Positions 8,283-16,887 of a stretch of DNA of 64,000 nt are shown here, piece after piece (within the stretch, counting starts at the first letter, position 1; the number at the start of each line of letters is the position of its first letter). The translations under genes and the position numbers were made by a program. The notes under the pieces are model-generated. The model was not told the origin of the DNA and made no database searches. It worked only from the letters and a program-made list of their open reading frames with translations. The stretch is taken from contig CAYJGN010000001.1 in the NCBI GenBank assembly GCA_964369635.1, positions 32,097 through 96,096 on the forward strand. The letters are read 5' to 3'. The stretch is from CAYJGN01 sp964369635 (GTDB taxonomy: Bacteria > Bacillota > Clostridia > Oscillospirales > Ruminococcaceae).

Positions 8283-9221
8283 CTATTTATTCTTAAACTC
8301 TTCGTATAGCTCATTTGCCTGATTATAAGCAAAATCACGAACAGCCATAAAGTCAGGAATTATTCCATACTGTCTGATATTCTGAGCAGACGCAACATTC
8401 GCCATTATACCAACCATAAGAGCGTCGTAGCCTTCTGCATATGCATATAGAGCAGAACCAGTTGAGGTATTTCCACAACCTGTTGGGTCTATCTCTTTAT
8501 CAACAGGAGCTGATGGCAAGAAATAAACTTCGGTCGGTGTTACCGAATAAAGACCTTTTTTACCAACTCTAAAAAGGGTTAAATCAACAGGGCATTTCTG
8601 AAGCTCTTTTATAACCTCTTCTTCAGTTTCAACTTCAAAAAGATTTCTTGCTTCTTGAATGTTTATCGAGAAGATATCAGTAGACTCCATTGCATTGAGA
8701 ACAGCAGGCATAAACTCTTTATATGAGCTTGGCCCCTCTATCTCCCACATGAGCTTAAATCCATCGCGAGCTTTTATCTCTTTCATCTTGCGCCAGTATA
8801 CATAATCAACATTTTGCGCTATATAAACACCTTTAGTGCCGCCACCTTTGGTAAATTCTCCGATATCATCAGGTGATGATTTCATATGACCAAAATCCTG
8901 CATCCAATCTGAACGGAAATGCTTTGCTTCAGGGTCTGGACCATATGTACCATCTTCTCTGTACAAAAGAAATGAATGGTTACAATGATCACAACGCACT
9001 TTAATAGCCCTTGTATCTATGTTATTTTTTTCAACCCATGGGTCGAATAGTGGGTGATAATCCTCACCAACATAACTGCACTGAATAACATTATCCGTCC
9101 ATAATTTAACACCGCTATATGCAAATGTTGCAGGGCCACCGATATGCTCACGTGCGCTTGTTGTACCATCTGCAAAACGAACGGTATCGAGCATAACATT
9201 TCCAGCTATTACATAATCCAT
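8283..9221 (-). CDS. PfkB (ribokinase) family carbohydrate kinase with variant GCGN active-site motif
   Basis: 312 aa. The ribokinase fold is recognised by YVIAGNVMLD at the start, HIGGPATFAYSGVKLW (GG substrate motif, about 27-41), NIQEARNLF and the C-terminal signature DPTGCGNTSTGSALYAYAEG (245-264). In most PfkB kinases this motif is D-T-x-G-A-G-D, where the last Asp is the catalytic base. Here it is Asn251, which is unusual, though some divergent relatives carry it. The start is the ATG at 9221, 8 nt after AGAGGTG, rather than a GTG three codons upstream. Only 12 nt separate it from the nucleoside hydrolase. It probably phosphorylates the sugar released by that enzyme, or is a non-canonical or impaired kinase. 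Confidence 0.75.
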   Translation of the reverse strand: MDYVIAGNVMLDTVRFADGTTSAREHIGGPATFAYSGVKLWTDNVIQCSYVGEDYHPLFDPWVEKNNIDTRAIKVRCDHCNHSFLLYREDGTYGPDPEAKHFRSDWMQDFGHMKSSPDDIGEFTKGGGTKGVYIAQNVDYVYWRKMKEIKARDGFKLMWEIEGPSSYKEFMPAVLNAMESTDIFSINIQEARNLFEVETEEEVIKELQKCPVDLTLFRVGKKGLYSVTPTEVYFLPSAPVDKEIDPTGCGNTSTGSALYAYAEGYDALMVGIMANVASAQNIRQYGIIPDFMAVRDFAYNQANELYEEFKNK

Positions 9222-9233
9222 AATTAACACCTC

Positions 9234-10265
9234 TTAATCTTTATTTAATTTAGAAAACATCTCACCGAACATATGATCTCGGAAAAGATAGTTACAAACT
9301 CTTATAGGATGTCTTGATTCATCTGTTGAATCCCAATCGCAATTTTCTTTTAAAATTGGTGATGGTTCAAGTTTGGTAACACACCATGTTGGGTTTTTCA
9401 GAAATCCGACAACTGATATATCCCAGATAATCCTCGACCATGCAACAAAATTCGTCTCAAACTTATCATACTCTTCACTTGGGTAATCTCCCTGGCCTTT
9501 TAGATAGCCTTTACTGAAAAAAGCAAGTGAAGCTCTCGCATATTCAATATTTTTAAACTCATTGACAACAATATCTGTTAAATAGCTTCCAACTTTGCTT
9601 TTACCCTTAAGGTTTGCGCAAAGCTCTTCTGCAGATATTGATAGAAGCGAGGCTACCTGCATGCATGGTATATATACAAGCGGTACTTTTGAGTCGAATA
9701 AAACTTGCGCTGAGTAAACATCTTGCATAAGGTTAAATTCGGTTGCATGAGAATAGGTTGTTGGTTGTCCACCAAGCCAAACTATTACAATCTTACTTAT
9801 AATAGAAGGATCTTTTATCAAAGCAGACGCAAGGTTTGTTGCCGCACCAAGAGCAATAACATATAGCACCTCATCGCTCTGATGAGCTCTTTTTATAAGA
9901 TCCTCACAAGCATCACTTGGGACAGGTATTTTCTCAGCTGTCATGAAACTCTCAGATCCGCGATAAACATTGCTCGTATCCGAAATACCAAGTAAGTTAT
10001 AGAGATTTATAATCTCATCATAACTTCTTTCCATGCCATTTTTAGCAGACTCGCCTTCTTCCATAACTCCAATTGCTCTTCTATCATAGGGAGCTGCATA
10101 AACAGCCTCGACATCAAAACGCTCGGTATCACGAAGTGCCCATGCAATTGCAAATTGATCATCAACCTCGTTATAAGCATCGGTATCAATAACAACTCGC
10201 AGTTTACCAGTAGGAATAATTAGTCTTTCTTCGATAAATTTACCCTCTATATCTTTTGAAAACAT
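9234..10265 (-). CDS. Inosine-uridine preferring nucleoside hydrolase family protein
   Basis: 343 aa. The metal site DTDAYNEVDDQFAI (27-40) is the N-terminal Asp cluster of the family (DTDxxxDD type) with a Tyr-Asn-Glu variation. VLYVIALGAATNLASAL, IVWLGGQP, EFNLMQDVYSAQVLFDS (Asn/Asp ribose contacts) and WDISVVGFL follow in the expected order. Family members hydrolyse the N-glycosidic bond of ribonucleosides to free base and ribose; substrate preference cannot be read here. The neighbouring BMP-type ABC transporter fits nucleoside uptake. Ribosome site AGGAGG before ATG 10265. It is separated from the permease by a 181-bp gap filled by an inverted-repeat element, so its expression may be tuned separately. 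Confidence 0.8.
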   Translation of the reverse strand: MFSKDIEGKFIEERLIIPTGKLRVVIDTDAYNEVDDQFAIAWALRDTERFDVEAVYAAPYDRRAIGVMEEGESAKNGMERSYDEIINLYNLLGISDTSNVYRGSESFMTAEKIPVPSDACEDLIKRAHQSDEVLYVIALGAATNLASALIKDPSIISKIVIVWLGGQPTTYSHATEFNLMQDVYSAQVLFDSKVPLVYIPCMQVASLLSISAEELCANLKGKSKVGSYLTDIVVNEFKNIEYARASLAFFSKGYLKGQGDYPSEEYDKFETNFVAWSRIIWDISVVGFLKNPTWCVTKLEPSPILKENCDWDSTDESRHPIRVCNYLFRDHMFGEMFSKLNKD

Positions 10266-10283
10266 TTTTCCTCCTAAATTAAT

Positions 10284-10430
10284 AGGGAATACCTTTTAGA
10301 AAATGTCTCAGAATGAATAAAGTAATTTATTCAATTGATTCAGATGGAGACAAAAGAAATTTAATCTTAAGTATCATTCTGAACGGTTGATTAAAATCAA
10401 CAACTGAGGTTATTCCTATTGGTATTCCCT
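10284..10430 (-). repeat. 147-bp inverted-repeat element inside the operon (structured RNA or MITE-like)
   Basis: Perfect 10-bp ends AGGGAATACC (10284-10293) and GGTATTCCCT (10421-10430) enclose further stems: TCAGAATGA/TCATTCTGA (10308-10316 with 10374-10382), GAATAAA/TTTATTC (10315-10321 with 10326-10332) and GTTGATT/AATCAAC (about 10386-10401). It fills the gap between the permease stop and the nucleoside hydrolase start. Either a miniature mobile element or a processing/attenuation structure; no coding potential seen. Confidence 0.55.
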
Positions 10431-10446
10431 AAAATAATGTTAAAAT

Positions 10447-11442
10447 TTAAGCGATTGCACTTTCAGCAGCTGCAGCTTCTTCTTCTTGTAGTTTGAGAAG
10501 AAGTTTTCTGTTGTTAAGCTCGCGCTGTTTCTGGCTCCTCAAACGAACGTATGAAAGAACAAGAATTAGAACAACTGTTAGAGCTGAAGGTAGAGCACCA
10601 AGGAACTGCGAATCGGTAATAAATACCCTCGCGTTATTGGTGATAGCCTCAGCAAGACCGAGGACAAGTGAAACGAGTGCTGCGAATACTGGATTTGCAT
10701 TCGCTATAGTTGAAGCACTAAGACCGATGAATCCACGACCTGCAGTTATGTTGTTTATGAAGAATCCTTGGTAACCCATTGATAGGAACATACCACCGAG
10801 TGAAACTATAGCCGCAGCTAAAGAGAATGCGATAGTATATATCTTACGAGGGTTAATACCAACTGACTCAGCAGCAGATGGGTTCTGTCCAACCGCTCTC
10901 ATACGAAGACCAAGTTTTGTTCTAAATAGTAAGAACCAAACAACAAATGTCATTATGATAGCAAGATAGGTAAATCCATTATGTCCTGATAGGAAATCTC
11001 CAAGGAACGGAATGCTCTCAAGGATTGGAATATGAACATCAGGCATCGAAAGACTTGCAAATCCAGCAGCGGTATTCGACTTAACGCCCGTCGTGAGGAA
11101 CATGACGTAAATGGTACCTCCCAGAAGCGCCCAGTTCATCGCTATAGACATAAGGTATAGGTCAACTTTCATAACGAATGTTGCAAAACAGATAAATAGA
11201 GCAACAAGAACCGAACAAGCCATACCACCAAGAATACCTATTAGAAGATTTTGTGTTGTAGCACTTACTATAACGCCTGCTAGTGATGATGAAAGCATCA
11301 TAGCCTCAGCAGCCATATTTGTTAGACCTGATTGCTGGCTAACCGCCGCACAGAGCGCAACGTAAATGAGTGGAGTAGAAATTCTGATAATTGAAAACAA
11401 GAATGTGGCAATCCATTCTAATGAAAAATAATCTACAGTCAT
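10447..11442 (-). CDS. ABC transporter permease, BMP/nucleoside type (NupQ/YufQ-like)
   Basis: 331 aa, about eight to nine hydrophobic segments. It belongs to the BPD_transp_2 permease group: PLIYVALCAAVSQQSGLTNMAAEAMM near the N-terminus, LGLRMRAVGQNPSAAESVGINPRKIYTIAF (about 185-215, the conserved cytoplasmic loop that docks on the ATPase) and GRGFIGLSA. The starting ATG overlaps the upstream permease stop (TAATG), giving translational coupling. The C-terminal tail is Glu/Ala-rich. Together with the second permease and ATPase it forms an inner-membrane importer fed by the BMP lipoproteins; nucleosides are the likely cargo by family and by the adjacent nucleoside hydrolase. Confidence 0.85.
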   Translation of the reverse strand: MTVDYFSLEWIATFLFSIIRISTPLIYVALCAAVSQQSGLTNMAAEAMMLSSSLAGVIVSATTQNLLIGILGGMACSVLVALFICFATFVMKVDLYLMSIAMNWALLGGTIYVMFLTTGVKSNTAAGFASLSMPDVHIPILESIPFLGDFLSGHNGFTYLAIIMTFVVWFLLFRTKLGLRMRAVGQNPSAAESVGINPRKIYTIAFSLAAAIVSLGGMFLSMGYQGFFINNITAGRGFIGLSASTIANANPVFAALVSLVLGLAEAITNNARVFITDSQFLGALPSALTVVLILVLSYVRLRSQKQRELNNRKLLLKLQEEEAAAAESAIA

Positions 11443-12545
11443 TATGCAGTCGCCTCCTTAAGTTTATCTTCTTCTTGTTGTTTTCTCGACATATTGAATA
11501 TCATTTTATTCCTTGTCTTGCTAAGGAAGCTTTGAGCGGCAACAAAGAATATTAGAACCGCCTGCATCATATTAACAAACTCGATAGGAATACCTGAAAC
11601 AACGTTTAGAACAACCGCCGCACCACGGATATAAGCAAGTACGAATGCAGCAAGTGGAACGAACATCGGCTGTTTTCTTGCAAGAACGGCTATGATAAGT
11701 CCGTCCATACCGATATTTGTAAGTAGTACATACTGGTATCTGTCATAAGTACCAAATACATCAACAGCACCTGCAACACCTGCAAACATACCACCGATTA
11801 TCTGTCCAAGGTACATCATTATACCAATGTTGATACCTGAATATAGAGCAAATTTTGGGTTTGCACCACAAAGTTTAATCTTTGCTCCAACTTTCATTCT
11901 GTTAAAGATTATAACAGCTATTATAAATCCGATTATAGAAACGAAAATACCAGCTGTGAAGTTTGAGCCATTCCAGTATCTTAGGAATCTCATATTATCA
12001 GGGTGGATTGGAGTTGCAACATAAGTTATGTTTCTATCAAGCATAAATACTTTAACAAGCCACTGACCAAGGAATAGAAGCATTGTATTCATGATGATTG
12101 AAAGAACCATCTCATTAACACCAAGTTTCTCACGCGCCCATGCAGGTACGAAAGATACAACAGCACCAACGATAGCACATATTCCGCAGATTATGATAAG
12201 GTTTATAACTGTTGGTAGATCTGTTAATAAATCAGTGCTATGAACAACTAAACAAGCTATAGCAGGAGCAAAGTTTACGATACCCTCACCTGATAGGTTG
12301 AAACGTCCACAAGCATAGATAAAGCACATTCCACAACCACTTAGAATATAAGGAATATACTTAGCCATTACCTGGCCAAAACGACGAGTTGTTGTAAACG
12401 GACCAATCGCAAATTCATAAACTGAATTTAACGGATCTTCTGCAACTATGGCAATACACAATAGTGTGAAACCAAAAGCAATTATAAGACCTAAAATAAC
12501 TCTTAAAAGTTCAAATGTAAGTTCAATTCTAGCTACTTTTCTCAA
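11442..12545 (-). CDS. ABC transporter permease, BMP/nucleoside type (NupP/YufP-like)
   Basis: 367 aa with about ten hydrophobic segments. Typical features are GFTLLCIAIVAEDPLNSVYEFAIGPF at the N-terminus, RFNLSGEGIVNFAPA, LGVNEMVLSIIMNTMLLFLGQWLV and MKVGAKIKLCGANPKFALYSGIN (ATPase-docking loop), then GMDGLIIAVLARKQP. The first codon is TTG, overlapping the ATPase stop codon, with GGGGGA as ribosome site. It pairs with the shorter permease to make the membrane channel. Confidence 0.85.
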   Translation of the reverse strand: MRKVARIELTFELLRVILGLIIAFGFTLLCIAIVAEDPLNSVYEFAIGPFTTTRRFGQVMAKYIPYILSGCGMCFIYACGRFNLSGEGIVNFAPAIACLVVHSTDLLTDLPTVINLIIICGICAIVGAVVSFVPAWAREKLGVNEMVLSIIMNTMLLFLGQWLVKVFMLDRNITYVATPIHPDNMRFLRYWNGSNFTAGIFVSIIGFIIAVIIFNRMKVGAKIKLCGANPKFALYSGINIGIMMYLGQIIGGMFAGVAGAVDVFGTYDRYQYVLLTNIGMDGLIIAVLARKQPMFVPLAAFVLAYIRGAAVVLNVVSGIPIEFVNMMQAVLIFFVAAQSFLSKTRNKMIFNMSRKQQEEDKLKEATA

Positions 12546-14092
12546 AATAGATCCCCCATTTCCTCTGAAGTCATTGAGTTAACACCCAACATATATTCAC
12601 CGAGCTGAACATCGGTTATAGCTTTGGGGTCATTAATCTGAGCAGCTACTTTGCCTTTTCTCATAACAAGCAGTCTGTCTGAAACCTCAAGGATCTCATT
12701 TAAGTCTGATGATATGAGCAGAACACCCATATTGTTCTCTCTTGTATATTTAACAAGAAGCTTACGAATAAGCTCAGCTGTACCAACATCGATACCACGA
12801 GTTGGTTGGTTTGCAACTATAAGGTTTGCACCGCTTAAAAACTCACGAGCAACGATACACTTCTGAATATTACCACCAGATAGAAGTCTTATTGCGTCGT
12901 TTTTGTTATCACAACTGATTTCAAACTCTTCAATACATCTGTCAACAAACTCAGAAACTTTCTTTTTATCTATGAATGGACCTTTTGTAAACTCAGGGTT
13001 ATCAAGATAAATAGACTGAATATTCTCAAGAACTGAAAGGTTCGCTGCACAACCGTAAGTCATACGGTCCTCAGAGATATGAGCAATTCCAGCTTCTCTT
13101 ATTTTTCTTATTGGAATATTAGTTATATTTTTACCATTAAGAGTAACGGTACCTGAAGTTGATTTCATAAGACCTGTTAGAATCTCTGAAAGCTCATTCT
13201 GACCATTTCCCTCAACTCCCGCGATTCCAACAACCTCACCGGCACGAATACCGAATGATAGATCGTTTACAAGGCGCTTACCTATATCATCAATATAGTT
13301 AAGATCGCGAACCTCAATTATTGTTTCTTTTGGCTGTGCAGGCTCTTTCTCTATCGCAAGGATAACCTCACGACCAACCATCATTTTTGATATCTTCTCT
13401 TCATCAAGATCTTTGATATCTCCGGCACCGGTAACTTTACCGTGACGAAGTATGGTACATCTATCGCAAAGCTCTATAACCTCTTCGAGTTTATGAGAGA
13501 TAAATACGATACCGTATCCTTGGCTTCTTAGATGCTTTAGCTGAACAAAAAGCTCTTTAGTCTCCTGCGGTGTTAAAACGGCAGTAGGCTCATCAAGAAT
13601 AAGGATTTTAATACCCTTTATAAGTGCTTTTAAAAGCTCAACTTTTTGTTTTGTTCCAACGCCGATATCACGAATTAGAGCATTCGGATCAACATCGAGC
13701 TGGAATTTTTCAGCTGCTTCCTGTGTCATTCTAATTGCTTCTGCTTTGTCGAAGAGAGGTCCTTTTCCTGGCTCAATACCAAGAACTAAATTCTCTGCAA
13801 CTGAAAGGTTTGGCACCTGCATAAAGTGCTGATGAACCATTCCTACGCCTTTAGCAATAGCGTCAAGTGGGTTTATGATTTTTGTTTGCTCTCCGTTTAT
13901 GTAGATTGCACCTTCTTGGCAATCTTCAAGGCCGAAAAGAATTTTCATAAGTGTGGTTTTGCCGGCGCCGTTCTCTCCGAGAAGAGCGTGGATCTCACCT
14001 TCGTTTACCGCAAAAGTGACATCTTTGTTCGCCATAAAACCGTTGGTATAAATTTTGGTTATACCCTCCATTTTGAAGATTTCTTTACTCAT
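12542..14092 (-). CDS. Sugar/nucleoside ABC transporter ATPase with two ABC domains (NupO/YufO-like)
   Basis: 516 aa. Domain 1 (1-245) has Walker A GENGAGKTT (39-47), VHQHF as Q-loop, a degenerate signature (VGTKQKVEL) and Walker B ILILDEPTAVL (163-173). Domain 2 (255-500) has a degenerate Walker A (GVEGNGQNE, 292-300), LSGGNIQKCIVARE (404-417) and ANQPTRGIDVG in place of a classic Walker B. This pattern of alternating degenerate motifs is normal for tandem-ABC sugar/nucleoside importers. The stop overlaps the TTG start of the permease by 4 nt; the gene follows a strong hairpin after the third binding-protein gene. Confidence 0.9.
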   Translation of the reverse strand: MSKEIFKMEGITKIYTNGFMANKDVTFAVNEGEIHALLGENGAGKTTLMKILFGLEDCQEGAIYINGEQTKIINPLDAIAKGVGMVHQHFMQVPNLSVAENLVLGIEPGKGPLFDKAEAIRMTQEAAEKFQLDVDPNALIRDIGVGTKQKVELLKALIKGIKILILDEPTAVLTPQETKELFVQLKHLRSQGYGIVFISHKLEEVIELCDRCTILRHGKVTGAGDIKDLDEEKISKMMVGREVILAIEKEPAQPKETIIEVRDLNYIDDIGKRLVNDLSFGIRAGEVVGIAGVEGNGQNELSEILTGLMKSTSGTVTLNGKNITNIPIRKIREAGIAHISEDRMTYGCAANLSVLENIQSIYLDNPEFTKGPFIDKKKVSEFVDRCIEEFEISCDNKNDAIRLLSGGNIQKCIVAREFLSGANLIVANQPTRGIDVGTAELIRKLLVKYTRENNMGVLLISSDLNEILEVSDRLLVMRKGKVAAQINDPKAITDVQLGEYMLGVNSMTSEEMGDLF

Positions 14093-14122
14093 AGTTTTAC
14101 CACCTTAAAAGATGTTATAAAT

Positions 14123-14148
14123 CTGTCAGAGATGTTACTCTCTGACAG
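14123..14148 (-). terminator. Intercistronic hairpin between BMP gene and ABC ATPase (partial terminator or mRNA stabiliser)
   Basis: Perfect 10-bp stem CTGTCAGAGA/TCTCTGACAG with a 6-nt loop, 15 nt after the stop of the third binding protein. The minus-strand tract after it is only moderately U-rich (ATTTATAAC). Such structures usually lower expression of the transporter body relative to the binding protein. Confidence 0.65.
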
Positions 14149-14163
14149 TATTTATTTTTGTTT

Positions 14164-15327
14164 TTACCGTGCTTCTGGGTCGTCTCTATATGTGTTAAAT
14201 TCATCGTAATCAGCATAACTAAAGTATCCTTTAATCTCTATCTCACCCGATTTAACCATATCTATAACATTATCCATCTCTGCCTGAACATCTTCAGGAG
14301 TGTGTGCATAATAGTTATCATTCATAGCAAGTCCAACACCGCCATTTTCAATGCCGACATTGTGGTTTCCCCAGTCTATAGAACCATCTGATATGCTATC
14401 ATAAGCCCAGATTATAGACTCTCTTGCATTTTTTAGCATTGAAGTTAGTATGTGTTCATATCCATCAACAACAGTACCCTCTTCTTTAACAGTATCATAG
14501 AATGTATATTGATCCATATCAACGCCGATTACATATAGGTCATCACCCTCTTCGCCTTTATCAACTATTGCATTGCAAGCAGCAAGCGTTGCACTGCCAT
14601 AGATATTATAAAGGATATCGTAACCATTGTTGTAGAATACTGTAGCGCCTTCGTAAACTGCTGTTATAGTTGCTTCACCATAATAGGTTGCAACATATTC
14701 AACATTTGCATCGTAATTGTCATTGTACCATTTAACACCTTGAATATAGCCTGCGAGGAAATCGTTGATTATTGGGTTATCTCCCCAGCCGACTCCTGCG
14801 ACTTTATTTGTCTGAGTCATCATGGCAGAATAGACACCTGTAAGGAATGAACCCTCATCCTGTCTAAAGCTCAAACCAACAACATTATCATAAGCCGATA
14901 GGTCGAGGTCAGGATTTGTGTCATAAATTATAAAGTTTACATCTTTAAAATCCCCATCAAACTTTTCCATTAAACTATCAAGAATATACCAACTTGAAGT
15001 TACAACCCAGTCGTAGCCGCCTGACTCAATAGCTTCAAACAATGTGGTAACATGAATTGAGCTGTCTGGACCTGCCTCAACAACAGTTAAATCCATATTC
15101 CCAGTTTCTGCAATATATTTTGCACCCTCATGTCCGAGATCGTTAAATCCCATATCTCCAAGATTTGAGCAGAAGAAAAGCAGTTTTTCTTGTTCTGCAG
15201 CTTCACTGCTACTGCTTGAAGATGAATCATCAGCGTCACTTGAAGATGTTGATGAGTCTTCGCCACCACAAGCTACAAGTGTTAATGCAAGTATTAAGGT
15301 TAATATTAAAGATAATACTCTTTTCAT
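14164..15327 (-). CDS. BMP-family ABC substrate-binding lipoprotein (third tandem copy)
   Basis: 387 aa. Lipoprotein signal MKRVLSLILTLILALTLVAC puts the lipidated Cys at 20, followed by a Ser/Asp-rich linker. The body matches the BMP/PnrA family: GDMGFNDLGHEGAKYIAETG, TSSWYILDSLMEKFDGDF, NVVGLSFRQDEGSFLTGVYSAMMTQ and YVIGVDMDQYTFYDTV. The family binds nucleosides or related ligands outside the membrane and passes them to the permease. It is clearly more divergent than the two upstream copies, which are near-identical to one another in the middle. Ribosome site GAGGAG. A high-affinity or different-ligand version is plausible. Confidence 0.85.
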   Translation of the reverse strand: MKRVLSLILTLILALTLVACGGEDSSTSSSDADDSSSSSSSEAAEQEKLLFFCSNLGDMGFNDLGHEGAKYIAETGNMDLTVVEAGPDSSIHVTTLFEAIESGGYDWVVTSSWYILDSLMEKFDGDFKDVNFIIYDTNPDLDLSAYDNVVGLSFRQDEGSFLTGVYSAMMTQTNKVAGVGWGDNPIINDFLAGYIQGVKWYNDNYDANVEYVATYYGEATITAVYEGATVFYNNGYDILYNIYGSATLAACNAIVDKGEEGDDLYVIGVDMDQYTFYDTVKEEGTVVDGYEHILTSMLKNARESIIWAYDSISDGSIDWGNHNVGIENGGVGLAMNDNYYAHTPEDVQAEMDNVIDMVKSGEIEIKGYFSYADYDEFNTYRDDPEAR

Positions 15328-15424
15328 AATTATTACTCCTCACATAGAAATAAAACAATAGCTAAAGAAAATCACCATATAATAGTTATGAACTGCAAAA
15401 CCACTCAAGGTAGATCACTTTAGA

Positions 15425-15500
15425 TTTTTTTTGCACTCTGCAAAAAAAATATTGTTTTATAATAATATGAAATCTATGCCGATACCGATTGGTATCGGCA
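15425..15500 (-). repeat. Hairpin pair after second BMP gene, copy 1 of duplicated intergenic structure
   Basis: Perfect 10-bp stem TGCCGATACC/GGTATCGGCA (15477-15500, loop GATT) and a second hairpin whose arms are T8GCA and TGCA8 (15425-15449). On the minus strand they follow the stop at 15532. Copy 2 lies after the first BMP gene. Confidence 0.7.
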
Positions 15501-15531
15501 AAATGATTTCAAAAAATATTTGATAAATTAG

Positions 15532-16689
15532 TTATCTTGCGTCAGGATTGTCTCTGTACTCAGCAAACTCATCATAATCTGCAAAGTCAAAGTAGCTCTT
15601 AACGTCGATCTCACCGTCGATGATCATCTGGATAACTTTATCCATCTCAGCCTGAACATCTTCTGGTGTATTTGCATAGTAGTTGTCATTCATTGATAGA
15701 CCAACACCATCATCTGCAAGACCAACTACATAGTTGCCCCACTCAAGTGAACCGTCTGCTAAACCATTGAAAGCCCAAAGGATTGAATCTTCGATTTTCT
15801 TCTCCATTGATGTTACAACGTTGTTGTAACCTTCAACAACTGTGCCTTCTTCTTCAGCTGCTGCGTATATTGTCCACTGGTCCATATCAACACCGATTAC
15901 ATAGTAACCTTCAGCGATACCACCGCGCTCTTCAGCCGCCTGAGCAGCACCAAGAGTTGTTGAACCTGAAATGTTGTAGAAAACGTCAACGCCGCTGTCG
16001 AAGTATACGTTAGCTGACTCGTAAGCATTCTGTATAGCTATTGTGCCATAGTAGCTTATCTGATAGATAACATCTTCGCCATAAGTATCATTGTACCATT
16101 TAACGCCGTGTAGGTAACCTGACATAAAGTCATTTATGATAGGTGAGTCAGAGTTTCCAACTGTTCCTATTTTGCCAGTCTCAGTCATAAGAGCTGAGTA
16201 TACAGCTGTTATAAATGATCCTTCATTCTGACCATAAGCAATACCTGTAACATTGTCATAGCTTAACTCAAGAGATGGGTTTGTGTCGTAAACGATGAAG
16301 TTGATGTCAGCGTACGCGCCACCATCAAGAGCCTCCATTAGTGAATCAAGAATATACCAGCTTGAAACAACACACCACTTGTATCCGCCTGTATCAAGTG
16401 CATCGAATAGAGTTGTAACAGCAGTAGAAGTATCTGTACCGTACTCAACTGGAGTTAGGTCAAAGCCTTCTTGCTCAGCGATTAGAGTTGCGCCCTCAAA
16501 ACCGAGATCGTTGAATCCCATGTCGCCTCGAGTACCTGCGAAGAATAGCATTTTTGTCTGCTCGCCACCAGCGTCTCCGCCGCCCTCTGAACTACTGCCA
16601 TTGCCTTCTGAAGCATCCCCACTGCCGCCACAAGCTGCAAGTGTTAATGCAAGTACTAAAATTAAAATTAGTGATAGAATTTTTTTCAT
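15532..16689 (-). CDS. BMP-family ABC substrate-binding lipoprotein (second tandem copy)
   Basis: 385 aa from the ATG at 16689, which has AGGAG 6 nt upstream and gives a clean lipoprotein signal (MKKILSLILILVLALTLAAC, Cys20). The open frame extends 35 codons further up, but that segment lacks a ribosome site and would bury the signal. The linker is Gly/Ser-rich. Ligand-lobe motifs are GDMGFNDLGFEGATLIAEQ, SWYILDSLMEALDGG, GIAYGQNEGSFITAVYSALM and YYVIGVDMDQWTIYAAA. Residues about 150-300 are almost identical to the upstream copy, while the first 150 carry many replacements, so the two are recent duplicates with local conversion or selection on the ligand lobe. Confidence 0.85.
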   Translation of the reverse strand: MKKILSLILILVLALTLAACGGSGDASEGNGSSSEGGGDAGGEQTKMLFFAGTRGDMGFNDLGFEGATLIAEQEGFDLTPVEYGTDTSTAVTTLFDALDTGGYKWCVVSSWYILDSLMEALDGGAYADINFIVYDTNPSLELSYDNVTGIAYGQNEGSFITAVYSALMTETGKIGTVGNSDSPIINDFMSGYLHGVKWYNDTYGEDVIYQISYYGTIAIQNAYESANVYFDSGVDVFYNISGSTTLGAAQAAEERGGIAEGYYVIGVDMDQWTIYAAAEEEGTVVEGYNNVVTSMEKKIEDSILWAFNGLADGSLEWGNYVVGLADDGVGLSMNDNYYANTPEDVQAEMDKVIQMIIDGEIDVKSYFDFADYDEFAEYRDNPDAR

Positions 16690-16783
16690 TATAATCTCCT
16701 TACATGTAAAACAAACAATATAAAAAGTAAAGCACCTAATTACTGTAATTATCTGCAAATAATACAAGGCATTCCACTTTAAA

Positions 16784-16855
16784 TTTTTTTGCACTCTGCA
16801 AAAAAAATTGTTCTCAATAATATGAAATCGATGCCGGAACCGATTGGTACCGGCA
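16784..16855 (-). repeat. Hairpin pair after first BMP gene, copy 2 of duplicated intergenic structure
   Basis: Stem TGCCGGAACC/GGTACCGGCA (16832-16855, loop GATT, one mismatch) and a T-run/A-run hairpin (16784-16807). Relative to copy 1, an A-T pair has become G-C on both arms, i.e. a compensatory change that keeps the stem. Confidence 0.7.
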
Positions 16856-16887
16856 AAACGATCTCTAAAAATATTTGATAAAATTAA

